Position numbers and translations under genes: made by a program. From NCBI RefSeq assembly GCF_051195255.1, contig NZ_JBNJLK010000002.1, positions 62,001-126,000 on the forward strand: DNA of 64,000 nt, read 5' to 3'. Of the stretch, positions 19,958 through 27,767 are shown one piece after another. Source of the stretch: Falsirhodobacter sp051195255. GTDB taxonomy: Bacteria; Pseudomonadota; Alphaproteobacteria; Rhodobacterales; Rhodobacteraceae. The notes below the pieces were generated by a model that was not told where the DNA came from, searched no databases, and was given only the letters and a program-made list of their open reading frames with translations. Numbering within the stretch: position 1 is the first letter of the stretch; every line of letters begins with the position of its first letter.

Positions 19958-21288
19958 CGGCCTTCGGGGCCTATGACATCCGCGGGCGGCTGGGCGTCGA
20001 TCTGGACGCCGGCTTCGCCGCTCGTCTGGGCCGCGCCTTCGTGCGGCATCTGAATGCCTCCTGCATCGTGGTGGGGCGCGACAACCGTCCCTCCTCCCCG
20101 CAACTGGCGCAGGCGATCATGACGGCAGCCCGGTCCGAAGGGACGGAGGTTCTGGACCTTGGATTGTGCGGGACCGAGGAGATGTACCACGCCACCGCCC
20201 ATTTCGGCGCGTCCGGCGGGATCATGGTCACGGCATCCCACAATCCGGCCGATTACAACGGGATGAAGCTGGTGGGTGCCGGGGCCGCCCCTCTGGACAG
20301 TCTGGAGCCGATCCGGGCGTTGATGGATATGGCGCCTTCTGGACGATCCGCCCCCTGCCGCGACGTCGCGGCCGAGGCGCGGGCGGCTTGGGTGCGGACG
20401 GTTCTGGGGTTCGTGGACCGCCGCGCGCTGTGCCCGCTGACCGTTTTGGTGAACGCGGGGCATGGGGCGGCGGGGCCCAGCTTCGACGCGCTGGCGGCGG
20501 GGCTGGAGGGAACCGGACTGCGGTTCCTGCGCCATCACCACGATCCGGACGGGACCTTTCCGCAAGGCATCCCGAACCCCCTGCTTCCCGAAAACCGTGA
20601 CGCCACGGCACGGGCCGTGCGCGCGACGGGGGCCGATCTGGGCGTGGCGTGGGACGGCGATTTCGACCGATGCTTCCTGTTCGACGGCACGGGCGCCTTT
20701 GTCGACGGCGAATACGTGGTGGGCCTGCTGGCCGAGGCCTTTCTGGCGAAAGAGCCGGGGGCGACGATCGTGCACGACCCGCGCGTGATCTGGAACACGC
20801 GGGACGTGGTGGCACAGGCAGGCGGCCGCGCGGTCGCCTCCCGCACCGGGCACGCCTTCCTGAAGCGGACGATGCGGGATACGGGCGCCGTGTATGGCGG
20901 CGAGATGTCGGCGCATCATTACTTCCGCGACTTCCACTGCTGCGACAGCGGCATGATCCCCTGGCTTCTGGTGGCCGAGGTCATGGGCCGCACGGGCCAA
21001 AGCCTGGCCGATCTGGTGGCGGCGCGGCGCGCGGCTTTTCCGTCTTCCGGAGAGATCAACTTCCGCATTGACGACGTGCCCGCCGCCATCGCGCGGGTGC
21101 AGGCGGCGTTCGACGGGGTGCCGGACGATCTGGACGGCCTCAGCCTCGACATGGGCGACTGGCGGTTCAACCTGCGCGCTTCCAACACAGAACCGCTGCT
21201 GCGCCTGAACGTGGAAGCGCGGGGGGATGCGGCCCTGGTCGCGCGTCAGATGGCAGTCCTTCGCGCGCGGATTTGCCCAAAGGGTTAA
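19954..21288 (+). CDS. Phosphomannomutase / phosphohexomutase
   Basis: A 444-residue alpha-D-phosphohexomutase. The catalytic phosphoserine is Ser95 in TASHNP, the metal loop is DGDFDRCF, the sugar-binding loop is GGEMSAHHY and the phosphate-binding loop is RASNTEPLLRLN. The GEMSAHHYF form favours mannose/glucose phosphates over glucosamine phosphate. It begins inside the stop of the ABC exporter gene (ATGA). It interconverts hexose 6- and 1-phosphates for GDP-mannose or UDP-glucose dependent glycan synthesis. manB or noeK would be usual names, but I leave the symbol blank because substrate preference is not proven. Confidence 0.88.
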
Positions 21289-21323
21289 GGCGGCCCATAT
21301 CCCATCCAAAGGATACCGCCACC

Positions 21324-22022
21324 ATGCCAGACATCACCGTCGCCTCCTACAACATCCACAAGGGGATCGGGATCGATCGCCGCCGCGATCTGACCCGCAT
21401 CGCCCATGTCATCGAGGAACTTCAGGCCGATGTCGTCGCCCTGCAGGAGGCGGACGCCCGTTTTGGCGACCGCAGGGGCCTTCTGGATCTGGACCGGCTG
21501 GCCACGATGGGCCTGAAGAGGGTGGAGGTGCGGGGCTTGCGCGAACGCTCCCACGGGTGGCACGGCAACGTGATGCTGGTGCGCCGCGACACCGAGGTGG
21601 AGGGAGTGGAACGTCTGGCCCTTCCGGGGCTGGAACCCCGCGGCGCCATTGTGGCCGATCTCGTGGTGCATGGCGTGCCCGTTCGGGTCATCGGCACGCA
21701 TCTGGCGCTTCTGGGGCAGTCCCGCATCAAGCAGGTGGCCATGGTTCTGGACCAGCTGGCCGCCTTGTCGGACCGTCCAACCGTCCTGATGGGCGATACG
21801 AACGAATGGCGGCGGGGCGAGGCGACGCTGAAGGGGTTCCTGCCGCACTTCCCGCAAAGCGCCCGCGCGCCCAGCTTTCCTGCGCCGTTCCCCATCCTCC
21901 CCTTAGATCGCGTGATGCTGAGCCATGGGCGGATCGAGGATTTCACCGTCCACGTGTCCGCCTTGTCGCGGCGGGCGTCGGATCACCTTCCCGTCCGCGC
22001 CCGGCTGGTCCTGCCGGACTGA
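21324..22022 (+). CDS. Endonuclease/exonuclease/phosphatase (EEP) family protein
   Basis: A 232-residue EEP-fold hydrolase. The N-terminal VASYNIHKGIG, VALQEAD (metal-binding Glu), GTHLALL, MGDTNEW and C-terminal SDHLPVRARL motifs supply the usual Asn, Glu, Asp, His and Asp/His catalytic set. There is no signal peptide, so it probably acts in the cytoplasm. Members hydrolyse phosphodiesters in nucleic acids or phospholipids; the sequence does not say which. The ATG of MPDITVASYN was chosen because the fold starts there; a longer frame adds 17 unlikely residues. Confidence 0.85.
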   Translation: MPDITVASYNIHKGIGIDRRRDLTRIAHVIEELQADVVALQEADARFGDRRGLLDLDRLATMGLKRVEVRGLRERSHGWHGNVMLVRRDTEVEGVERLALPGLEPRGAIVADLVVHGVPVRVIGTHLALLGQSRIKQVAMVLDQLAALSDRPTVLMGDTNEWRRGEATLKGFLPHFPQSARAPSFPAPFPILPLDRVMLSHGRIEDFTVHVSALSRRASDHLPVRARLVLPD

Positions 22023-22082
22023 CGCAAAACGACGCCGGCCCCAAGGAGACCGGCGCGGCATAGGGTTGGAAGGCCTGAAGCC

Positions 22083-22592
22083 TTACTTCGGCAGGTTGTC
22101 CACCACGGCGGCGGCAAAGGTTTTCAGGGTGGCCTGATACACCGCGTCGCTGGAGACATCGACCACGGTGACGTTCTGGTTGCCAGGAACGTAGGGCATG
22201 ATCTGGTTCATCGCGACGGCCAGATTGAACTTGCGCTGGCTGCCTGAGCTGCCCTGATCTTCCACGCTGACCGTGCCGGCCATCACGGCCGTGGTCGGGC
22301 CGGGGGTTCCGGCGAACGGCGCGGCCAAGGCCACTTCATCCAGATCCACAGTGATCCGGGCCCCGCCTTCGGCGCTGTCGGGCTTGGCGGTCAGGGCTTC
22401 GGCGATGGCGGCCGTCAGGTCCGCGTCCACGGTGGCGTAACGCTGTGCGGCGGCGGGGCTCGTGATCTCGTTCGCGGTCACGCCGACATCGATCGAATCG
22501 GCCCATTGTTGGGCGTGGACCGGAAGCGCGAAGGGCAGGGCAAGAACGGCGGCAAGGGCGGCGGAAGGCAGGAATTTCGAAGGCATGGGCAT
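22083..22592 (-). CDS. Secreted protein of unknown function beside phyR, likely EcfG-controlled
   Basis: A 169-residue protein with a clear Sec signal peptide (cleavage after PVHA, residue 27). The mature part is small, mostly beta-like, with repeated Ala/Val-rich segments (YATVDADLTAAIAEAL, FNLAVAMNQIMPYVPG). I recognise no family. Two ATGs six bases apart are possible; GGAG is better spaced for the second (MPSKF). A perfect GGAAC-N17-CGTT element lies about 40 bp upstream on the same strand, so it is probably a general stress response target exported to the periplasm. It converges with the EEP hydrolase gene. Confidence 0.75.
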   Translation of the reverse strand: MPMPSKFLPSAALAAVLALPFALPVHAQQWADSIDVGVTANEITSPAAAQRYATVDADLTAAIAEALTAKPDSAEGGARITVDLDEVALAAPFAGTPGPTTAVMAGTVSVEDQGSSGSQRKFNLAVAMNQIMPYVPGNQNVTVVDVSSDAVYQATLKTFAAAVVDNLPK

Positions 22593-22635
22593 CTTCTCCT
22601 GAAAGGGTCGCGGTCGTTCGCGACGATGCCCTCAG

Positions 22636-22661
22636 AACGTAAGGAAAGGGCGCCAGGTTCC
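22636..22661 (-). promoter_or_regulatory. EcfG-type promoter of the secreted protein gene
   Basis: On the minus strand GGAAC (22661-22657) and CGTT (22639-22636) are separated by 17 bp, an exact match to the alphaproteobacterial EcfG consensus. The predicted transcript start is about 35-40 bases before the gene. The -35 element overlaps the end of one arm and the loop of the phyR terminator hairpin. Confidence 0.82.
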
Positions 22662-22672
22662 CCTGACGCCCT
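22647..22672 (-). terminator. Terminator of phyR
   Basis: Read on the minus strand, an 11-bp stem (AGGGCGTCAGG / CCTGGCGCCCT, one G-T pair) with a GGAA loop is followed by TTCCTT. It lies about 65 bp past the phyR stop and overlaps the promoter of the next gene. Confidence 0.78.
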
Positions 22673-22675
22673 TCT

Positions 22676-22700
22676 GGAACATGAGCGGCCGGTTGTGGTT
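22676..22700 (+). promoter_or_regulatory. Possible EcfG-type promoter pointing antisense into phyR
   Basis: GGAAC (22676-22680), a 16-bp spacer and GGTT (22697-22700) lie on the plus strand 36 bases before the 3' end of phyR. No plus-strand gene follows, so transcription would run antisense to phyR. The GGTT form also occurs before the DUF1328 and DUF2945 genes, but chance is a real alternative. Confidence 0.3.
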
Positions 22701-22735
22701 AAGCCTGCATGACACAGGACATCACCATCTTGCCA

Positions 22736-23545
22736 TCAGGCGATCAGCGTCTCGGTCGAGGAGAAGAACATCGCCTGGCTCACCGCCGAGCGCACCTGAT
22801 CCTCGTGATACGGCTTGGTGATCAGGAAGGCCGGCTCGTGCTTCTGGCCGGTCAGAAGCCGTTCGGGGAAGGCCGTGATGAAGATCACCGGCACGTCGTC
22901 GAACTGCTTGAGGATGTCGTTCACCGCATCGATCCCCGACGAGTTGTCGGCCAGCTGGATGTCGGCCAGGATCAGGTCGGGCCGTTCCGAGGAGGCGAGG
23001 GCAACGGCTTCCGTCCGGGTGCGGGCGATGCCGGTGATGGTGTGGCCCATTTCCTTGACGATGGCCGAGATGTCCATCGCGATAATGGCCTCATCCTCGA
23101 TGATCATGACCTTGCCGGCGATGGCATTGGCCATTTCGCGCTGCGCGATCTCGATCAGTTCGGAAGCCTCGCCCGCCTCGACCTGCATGATTGTGCCAAT
23201 CTCTTCATGCGTGAAGCCTTCGATGGCGTGCAGCAGCAGCGCCTCACGCGTGTTCGGCGTCAGATGCGCCATGTGGTTCTGGGCCTTCTCGGACAGGCGG
23301 CTGTCGGGTTCGCCCAGCGGGGCACCGGCGCTGGCCCAGACCAGGTGGAAGGCGTGGAACAGGGCAACCTTGGCGTTGCCGGTCATGTCGAAGATCGAAG
23401 TGTCTTCTAGGATCGCCTCAAGCGTGGCGGCTGCGAAGGCATCGCCGGTCGACTGGCTGCCGGTCAACGCCCGGGCATAGCGGCGAAGGTAAGGAAGGTT
23501 CGCCGCTATGACGGAAGAAAGGTCGGCAGTGACGTCTGACGGCAT
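22736..23545 (-). CDS. phyR: General stress response regulator PhyR (sigma-like domain + receiver)
   Basis: A 269-residue anti-anti-sigma factor. Residues 1-140 form an EcfG-like sigma domain (sigma2-like helix LPYLRRYARALTGS, sigma4-like LTPNTREALLLHAIEGFTHEEIG) that binds NepR. Residues 145-265 are a receiver domain with acidic Glu150/Asp151, phospho-acceptor Asp195 (ILADIQLA), Thr in FITAFPE and Lys in ITKPY. Phosphorylation opens the protein so it captures NepR and frees EcfG (known mechanism). It is divergent from nepR-ecfG with interleaved EcfG-type promoters, giving positive feedback. The ATG at MPSDVTADLS is the natural start. Confidence 0.97.
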   Translation of the reverse strand: MPSDVTADLSSVIAANLPYLRRYARALTGSQSTGDAFAAATLEAILEDTSIFDMTGNAKVALFHAFHLVWASAGAPLGEPDSRLSEKAQNHMAHLTPNTREALLLHAIEGFTHEEIGTIMQVEAGEASELIEIAQREMANAIAGKVMIIEDEAIIAMDISAIVKEMGHTITGIARTRTEAVALASSERPDLILADIQLADNSSGIDAVNDILKQFDDVPVIFITAFPERLLTGQKHEPAFLITKPYHEDQVRSAVSQAMFFSSTETLIA

Positions 23546-23574
23546 TGAATGTTCCCTTCAAGCTCATTTTCTCG

Positions 23575-23599
23575 GGAACCAAACTCTTGGCATCACGTT
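23575..23599 (+). promoter_or_regulatory. EcfG-type promoter of nepR-ecfG
   Basis: GGAAC (23575-23579), a 16-bp spacer and CGTT (23596-23599) exactly match the EcfG consensus. The expected start site is about 40 bases before the nepR ATG. This implies autoregulation of ecfG. Confidence 0.9.
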
Positions 23600-23606
23600 C
23601 GGTTCC
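23582..23606 (-). promoter_or_regulatory. Candidate EcfG-type promoter of phyR
   Basis: On the minus strand GGAAC (23606-23602), a 16-bp spacer and AGTT (23585-23582); three of four -10 bases match. It would start transcription about 30 bases before phyR. It physically interleaves with the divergent nepR promoter. Confidence 0.6.
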
Positions 23607-23647
23607 CAACAAGATTGCAAAATCGGAAGTGGCGAGATTTGGACCAG

Positions 23648-23794
23648 ATGGCAAAAGAGCGCGATCGACCCGTACCCTACAAGCAGATCGACGACAATTT
23701 GAAGCGGGTTTACGAGGAAGCGCTGGAACAGGATGTTCCCGACAGGTTCACGCAACTGCTTGCGCAGTTGCGCGCGAAAGGTCCGCAAACATGA
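23648..23794 (+). CDS. nepR: Anti-sigma factor NepR
   Basis: A 48-residue protein, short but with the family core: YKQIDDNLKRVYEEALEQDVPDRF forms the two helices that clamp the sigma2 and sigma4 domains of EcfG, and of PhyR when it is phosphorylated. The family has little conserved outside this core. The ATG is MAKERDRPVPY; the frame upstream is open but lies across the promoter, so a longer product is excluded. The stop overlaps the ecfG start (ATGA), coupling sigma factor and anti-sigma factor translation. Confidence 0.93.
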   Translation: MAKERDRPVPYKQIDDNLKRVYEEALEQDVPDRFTQLLAQLRAKGPQT

Positions 23795-24375
23795 CCAGCC
23801 CGCAGGTGTTGCCCAAAGGTGTGCGCGATCCGCGCGACGAATTGCCCGACCATCTGCCGGCCTTGCGGGCCTTTGCCATCTCCCTGACCCGGAACGTGTC
23901 CGTCGCCGACGATCTCGTGCAGGATACGATCGTGAAGGCGTGGACGAATTTCGACAAGTTCACCGCGGGCACCAACCTGCGGGCGTGGCTGTTCACGATC
24001 CTGCGCAACACGTTCTATTCCGACAAGCGCAAGACACGCCGCGAGGTGCCCGATCCCGAAGGCGCCCACGCCGCGACGCTGTTCGTGAAGCCCGATCATG
24101 ACGGTCGCATGGCCTTCACCGAATTCAGTGCGGCCTTCGACAAGCTGACGCCGGAACACCGCGAGGTCCTGATCCTGGTCGGCGCCTCGGGCTTTTCCTA
24201 CGAGGATGCCGCCGACATGATGGGCGTCGCGGTCGGAACGGTGAAAAGCCGCGCAAACCGTGCCCGCACCCGTCTGGCCGAGCTTCTTCATCTTGACGAC
24301 GGCGAGCAAGTGTTCTCCGGTGTCGACGGGGCCACGATGGCCGTGATGTCGAAATCGGGTGTGAACGCCGCATGA
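23791..24375 (+). CDS. ecfG: General stress response ECF sigma factor EcfG
   Basis: A 194-residue ECF sigma factor of the EcfG group. The sigma2 region (about 20-85) has DDLVQDTIVKAW and NLRAWLFTILRNTF, and the sigma4 region (about 115-170) has LTPEHREVLILVGASGFSYEDAA and the GVAVGTVKSRANRAR recognition helix. It directs RNA polymerase to GGAAC-N16/17-CGTT promoters, several of which are visible in this window. The start is the ATG overlapping the nepR stop; a longer frame to 23545 crosses the promoter and is not real. The last 20 residues (FSGVDGATMAV...) form a short tail. Confidence 0.96.
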   Translation: MTSPQVLPKGVRDPRDELPDHLPALRAFAISLTRNVSVADDLVQDTIVKAWTNFDKFTAGTNLRAWLFTILRNTFYSDKRKTRREVPDPEGAHAATLFVKPDHDGRMAFTEFSAAFDKLTPEHREVLILVGASGFSYEDAADMMGVAVGTVKSRANRARTRLAELLHLDDGEQVFSGVDGATMAVMSKSGVNAA

Positions 24376-26126
24376 TCAACTGGAAGGCCAGGTTTCGGAA
24401 CCTGACGGGAACGTTGGGTTTCAGGCTGGCCTTTCTTCTGGCCATCGCCCTCTTGCCCCTTGGCGTTGTGTCGGCGTTGCAATCCGCGGAGATGCTGAAG
24501 GAAAGCCGCGCCCGGTCCGAAGCGGCCCTGCTGGGGGAAACGATGCGCGCCGCGCAGTCGGATCTTCTGGTCGTCCAGCAGGCACGGGGGGCAGTATCTG
24601 CCTTGTCGGACGTCATCCTCCCGATGCTGCAGGATCCTGCAAGCTGCTCGGCATCGCTTCAGGCGCTGGTGGCGAAATCCGAATTCTATACGCTGGCCGC
24701 CTTTGCCGACGTGAACGGGCGCCTGATCTGCGCGTCCTCCGCGGCCGGCACGGACATCAGCGAAAGCCTCACGTTCCGGCGCGCCTTCAAGGAGGTGAAG
24801 CCCTGGATCCTTCTGGTGCCCCAAGGGATGCTGTCGAAGCAGCCCGTCATCGTAGTGGGCCAGCCGGTCCGTGATGCGGCGGGCACGCTTCTGGGCTTCA
24901 TCTCGTTGTCGCTGGCGCATGATGCGCTGGTTGACCGCGCCCTGTCCGCCGGCGCCAGCCTTCGCCCCGAACTGATGACGTTCAACGGCGAAGGAAGCGT
25001 CCTCACCTCCACCGTGCGGCCCGAAGATCGCGACACCGTCCTGCCGCAATCGCATTCGCTGAAATCCCTGGCGAGGGAAGCGACGGACATGTCCTTCACC
25101 GCCCGCACGCTGGACGGATCCCAGCGGGCCTATGCCGTGATCCCGATCGTGCCGGACATGCTGTACGCGATGGGAAGCTGGCCATCCGAAAGCCAGGCGG
25201 TGTGGTACCTGCGCGCGCTGCCCTCGATCACGCTGCCGCTGGTGATGTGGATCTGCTGCCTGCTGGTCGCCTTCCTGTCCGTGGAACGTCTGGTCACGCG
25301 GCATGTGCGCGTGCTGCGTTCGGCCATGCTGGGCTTTGGCGACGGCAAGCGCATCATCGGCAAGATGGACATGGCGACCGCCCCTGCAGAAATCCGCGAT
25401 CTGGCCGAAACGTTCGAGAACATGACCGACACCATCCTCCACGACGAGGCGGAGATGGAGGACATGATTCACCAGAAGGAGGTTCTTCTGCGCGAGGTGC
25501 ATCACCGCGTGAAGAACAACCTCCAGCTCATCGCGTCGATCATGAACATGCAGATGCGGCAGGCCCATTCGGCCGAGGCGAAGACCCTGATGAAGGGCCT
25601 TCAGGAACGGGTCATGAGCCTTGCGACCATCCATCGCGGGCTGTACCAGACCAGCGGCCTGACGGACATCCGCGCGGATGAGCTGCTGGTGGAGATCACC
25701 CGTCAGGTGGTTCAGATCGCGACGGGGCCGGGACGGCAGATCGGCCTTGAACACAGCTTTGCCGATGTCCGCCTGACGCCCGACCAGGCCGTTCCCTTGT
25801 CCCTTCTCCTGACGGAGGCGCTGGCCAACGCGCTGAAATACGCAGGCTCCCATGACGGCCAACCTCGCCTGTGGGTGTCGATGTGGCGCGAAGGGGGCAC
25901 GCAGGCGGTGCTGGAGGTGAAGAACACCATGGGCCCGCGCCCCGTGTCCACCCATCCGGTCGAAGGCACGGGTCTTGGTGCCCAATTGCTGAGCGCTTTT
26001 TCCCAACAGGTCGGGGGACGTGTCGACATTTCCCAGGATGAAGATAACTATACCCTGCGCGTGACCTTCGATGTGCGGCCCCTGAACGAAGGGGAGGCCC
26101 GAATCTCCGGGGGGGCCGTGCGATGA
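24372..26126 (+). CDS. HisKA_2-family membrane sensor kinase of the general stress response (PhyK-like)
   Basis: A 584-residue membrane histidine kinase. Membrane segments are near 18-36 and 282-303, enclosing a periplasmic sensor domain of about 240 residues with PAS/CACHE-like character. A HAMP-like linker follows, then a HisKA_2 dimerisation domain with LLREVHHRVKNNLQLIASI (His377/His378; one is the phospho-acceptor) and an ATPase domain with TEALANALKYA and GTGLGAQLL. HisKA_2 and HWE kinases act through PhyR in other alphaproteobacteria. It overlaps ecfG by four bases, so it very probably phosphorylates PhyR. The signal sensed is unknown. Confidence 0.9.
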   Translation: MINWKARFRNLTGTLGFRLAFLLAIALLPLGVVSALQSAEMLKESRARSEAALLGETMRAAQSDLLVVQQARGAVSALSDVILPMLQDPASCSASLQALVAKSEFYTLAAFADVNGRLICASSAAGTDISESLTFRRAFKEVKPWILLVPQGMLSKQPVIVVGQPVRDAAGTLLGFISLSLAHDALVDRALSAGASLRPELMTFNGEGSVLTSTVRPEDRDTVLPQSHSLKSLAREATDMSFTARTLDGSQRAYAVIPIVPDMLYAMGSWPSESQAVWYLRALPSITLPLVMWICCLLVAFLSVERLVTRHVRVLRSAMLGFGDGKRIIGKMDMATAPAEIRDLAETFENMTDTILHDEAEMEDMIHQKEVLLREVHHRVKNNLQLIASIMNMQMRQAHSAEAKTLMKGLQERVMSLATIHRGLYQTSGLTDIRADELLVEITRQVVQIATGPGRQIGLEHSFADVRLTPDQAVPLSLLLTEALANALKYAGSHDGQPRLWVSMWREGGTQAVLEVKNTMGPRPVSTHPVEGTGLGAQLLSAFSQQVGGRVDISQDEDNYTLRVTFDVRPLNEGEARISGGAVR

Positions 26127-26160
26127 ACGTTCGGCCGCCCGAAGCGGCGGCCGGAAGGCG

Positions 26161-27726
26161 ATGCAGGCAGGAACCGTGAGGGACATCAAGCGAACGTCGA
26201 CGCAGGTTTTCATCACGGGGTCGGAAGCGTTCCCGGCACTGGAGCGCGCTTTCCTGGAAGCCCGCGTGGAAATCCATGCGAGCTTTCGCATTTTCGACCT
26301 TCGCACCCGGCTGCGTTCGCCCGAAGGGCTGGCCGTCGGCAGCACCTGGTTCGACCTGATCGTGCATGTGCTGCGCAGGGGCGTGGCCCTGCACATCCGC
26401 ATCACGGATTTCGATCCGATCGCCCGGTCGGCCCTGCACCGCGGCACATGGCGCAGCATCCGCATGTTGCACGCGGCGGCCGAACTCGCCGGTCCCGCCG
26501 CCCGTCTTGAGGCCATTGCCGCCATGCATCCGGCCCGGACGGGGTTGCTGATCCGGCTGGCCTTCTGGCCGGTGGTGCAGCGCCGGATGGACCGGATCTG
26601 CCGCTGGCTGAACCGGCAGGACCCCGCCACCCGGGCCGCCGCGATGCGGGACATGCCGGGCTTGGCGCGGCGGCTGTGGCAGAAGGCGGACGGCACCTTC
26701 CACACCCGCCGCTTCCGCGTGCCGCGCCTTTATCCGGCGACGCATCACCAGAAGCTGGCCGTGTTCGACCGCCGGAAGCTTTACATCGGCGGTCTGGATC
26801 TGGACGAACGCCGCTATGACACGCCCCAGCACGACCGTCCGGCTGCGCAGACCTGGCATGACGTGCAGGTGATGATGGAAGGCCCCGTGGTCGCGGAGGC
26901 GCAGAATCATCTGGAAACCTTCATGGCCGTGACCGAAGCGCGCATGGACCCGTCGCCCCAGCGGCGCCTGCTGCGGACCTTGTCGCGGCGCAAGCGGCTG
27001 AAGATCTGGAACTACGTGCCGGTAACGGTGGCCCACGAATTGCAGCAGGGGCATGAGGCGCTGGCCGATCGGGCCCAGCGTTTGATCTATCTGGAAACGC
27101 AGTTCTTCCGCAGCCTGTCCCTGGCCCGTCGGCTGGCCCGGACCGCGCGGGCCAACCCGAAGCTGACCCTGATCCTGATCCTGCCGGCCGCCCCCGAGGA
27201 TGTGGCCTTCGAGAACCATTTCGGTCTGGATGTGCGGTATGGTGAATATCTTCAGGCCCGCGCCCTTCGCATCCTGCGCAAGGGGTTCGGGCCCCGCATG
27301 TTCGTGGGCGGGGCGGCGCAGCCCCGTCGGGCCGGGCGGGAAACCGATCTTGATCGGGACAGGCTGCAGGACGCGCCCATCATCTACATCCACGCCAAAG
27401 TGTCGATCTTCGACGACACTGCGGCGATCGTCTCCTCGGCGAACCTGAACGGGCGCAGCCTGCGCTGGGACACTGAAGCCGGCGTCTACCTGAACGTTCC
27501 CCGCGACGTGGAGGAGTTGCGCCGCCGTGCCATGGCCCACTGGCTGCCAATGAACGCGGGCGCTGCGTTCTTCGATCCCGACACGGCCGCGCAGGCCTGG
27601 GCCCGCCTTGCGATGCAGAACCTGAACCGGCCGCCCGAAGAACGCCAGGGCTTCATCCTGCCCTACGACCTCCGCATCTCGGAGAAATTCGGCCAGTCCG
27701 TGCCGGTGCCGGAAGAGATGGTCTGA
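26161..27726 (+). CDS. Phospholipase D-like protein (two HKD motifs)
   Basis: A 521-residue protein with two intact HKD motifs: His196-x-Lys198-x4-Asp203 (HQKLAVFD) and His411-x-Lys413-x4-Asp418 (HAKVSIFD), each followed by the Gly/Ser-rich segment of the superfamily. There is no signal peptide or obvious membrane segment. The architecture fits phosphatidyltransferase/phospholipase D enzymes rather than nucleases. It starts 34 bases after the kinase gene on the same strand, so it is likely in the nepR-ecfG-kinase transcript and EcfG controlled. Lipid remodelling under stress is a reasonable inference, not shown. Confidence 0.83.
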   Translation: MQAGTVRDIKRTSTQVFITGSEAFPALERAFLEARVEIHASFRIFDLRTRLRSPEGLAVGSTWFDLIVHVLRRGVALHIRITDFDPIARSALHRGTWRSIRMLHAAAELAGPAARLEAIAAMHPARTGLLIRLAFWPVVQRRMDRICRWLNRQDPATRAAAMRDMPGLARRLWQKADGTFHTRRFRVPRLYPATHHQKLAVFDRRKLYIGGLDLDERRYDTPQHDRPAAQTWHDVQVMMEGPVVAEAQNHLETFMAVTEARMDPSPQRRLLRTLSRRKRLKIWNYVPVTVAHELQQGHEALADRAQRLIYLETQFFRSLSLARRLARTARANPKLTLILILPAAPEDVAFENHFGLDVRYGEYLQARALRILRKGFGPRMFVGGAAQPRRAGRETDLDRDRLQDAPIIYIHAKVSIFDDTAAIVSSANLNGRSLRWDTEAGVYLNVPRDVEELRRRAMAHWLPMNAGAAFFDPDTAAQAWARLAMQNLNRPPEERQGFILPYDLRISEKFGQSVPVPEEMV

Positions 27727-27738
27727 CCTTCAGCGGAA

Positions 27739-27762
27739 AAAGGCCCGCAGTCGCGGGCCTTT
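27739..27762. terminator. Bidirectional terminator at the end of the stress operon
   Basis: A 10-bp stem (AAAGGCCCGC / GCGGGCCTTT) with an AGTC loop lies between two convergent genes and serves both strands. Confidence 0.85.
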
Positions 27763-27767
27763 CCGTG

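Noticed and set aside
22033..22055. Weak hairpin CGCCGG/CCGGCG between the EEP gene and the secreted protein gene
   Set aside because: Stem of only six pairs, 11-base loop and no T run; too weak to call a terminator.
22709..23410. Plus-strand open frame antisense to phyR, downstream of the candidate GGTT promoter
   Set aside because: Its sequence is the mirror of PhyR codons, with no conserved domain. If the promoter is real the product would be an RNA rather than this protein.
23545..23790. N-terminal extension of EcfG to an ATG at 23545
   Set aside because: It would cover the nepR promoter and nepR itself in another frame; the sigma factor begins at MTSPQVLPKG in the ATGA overlap.
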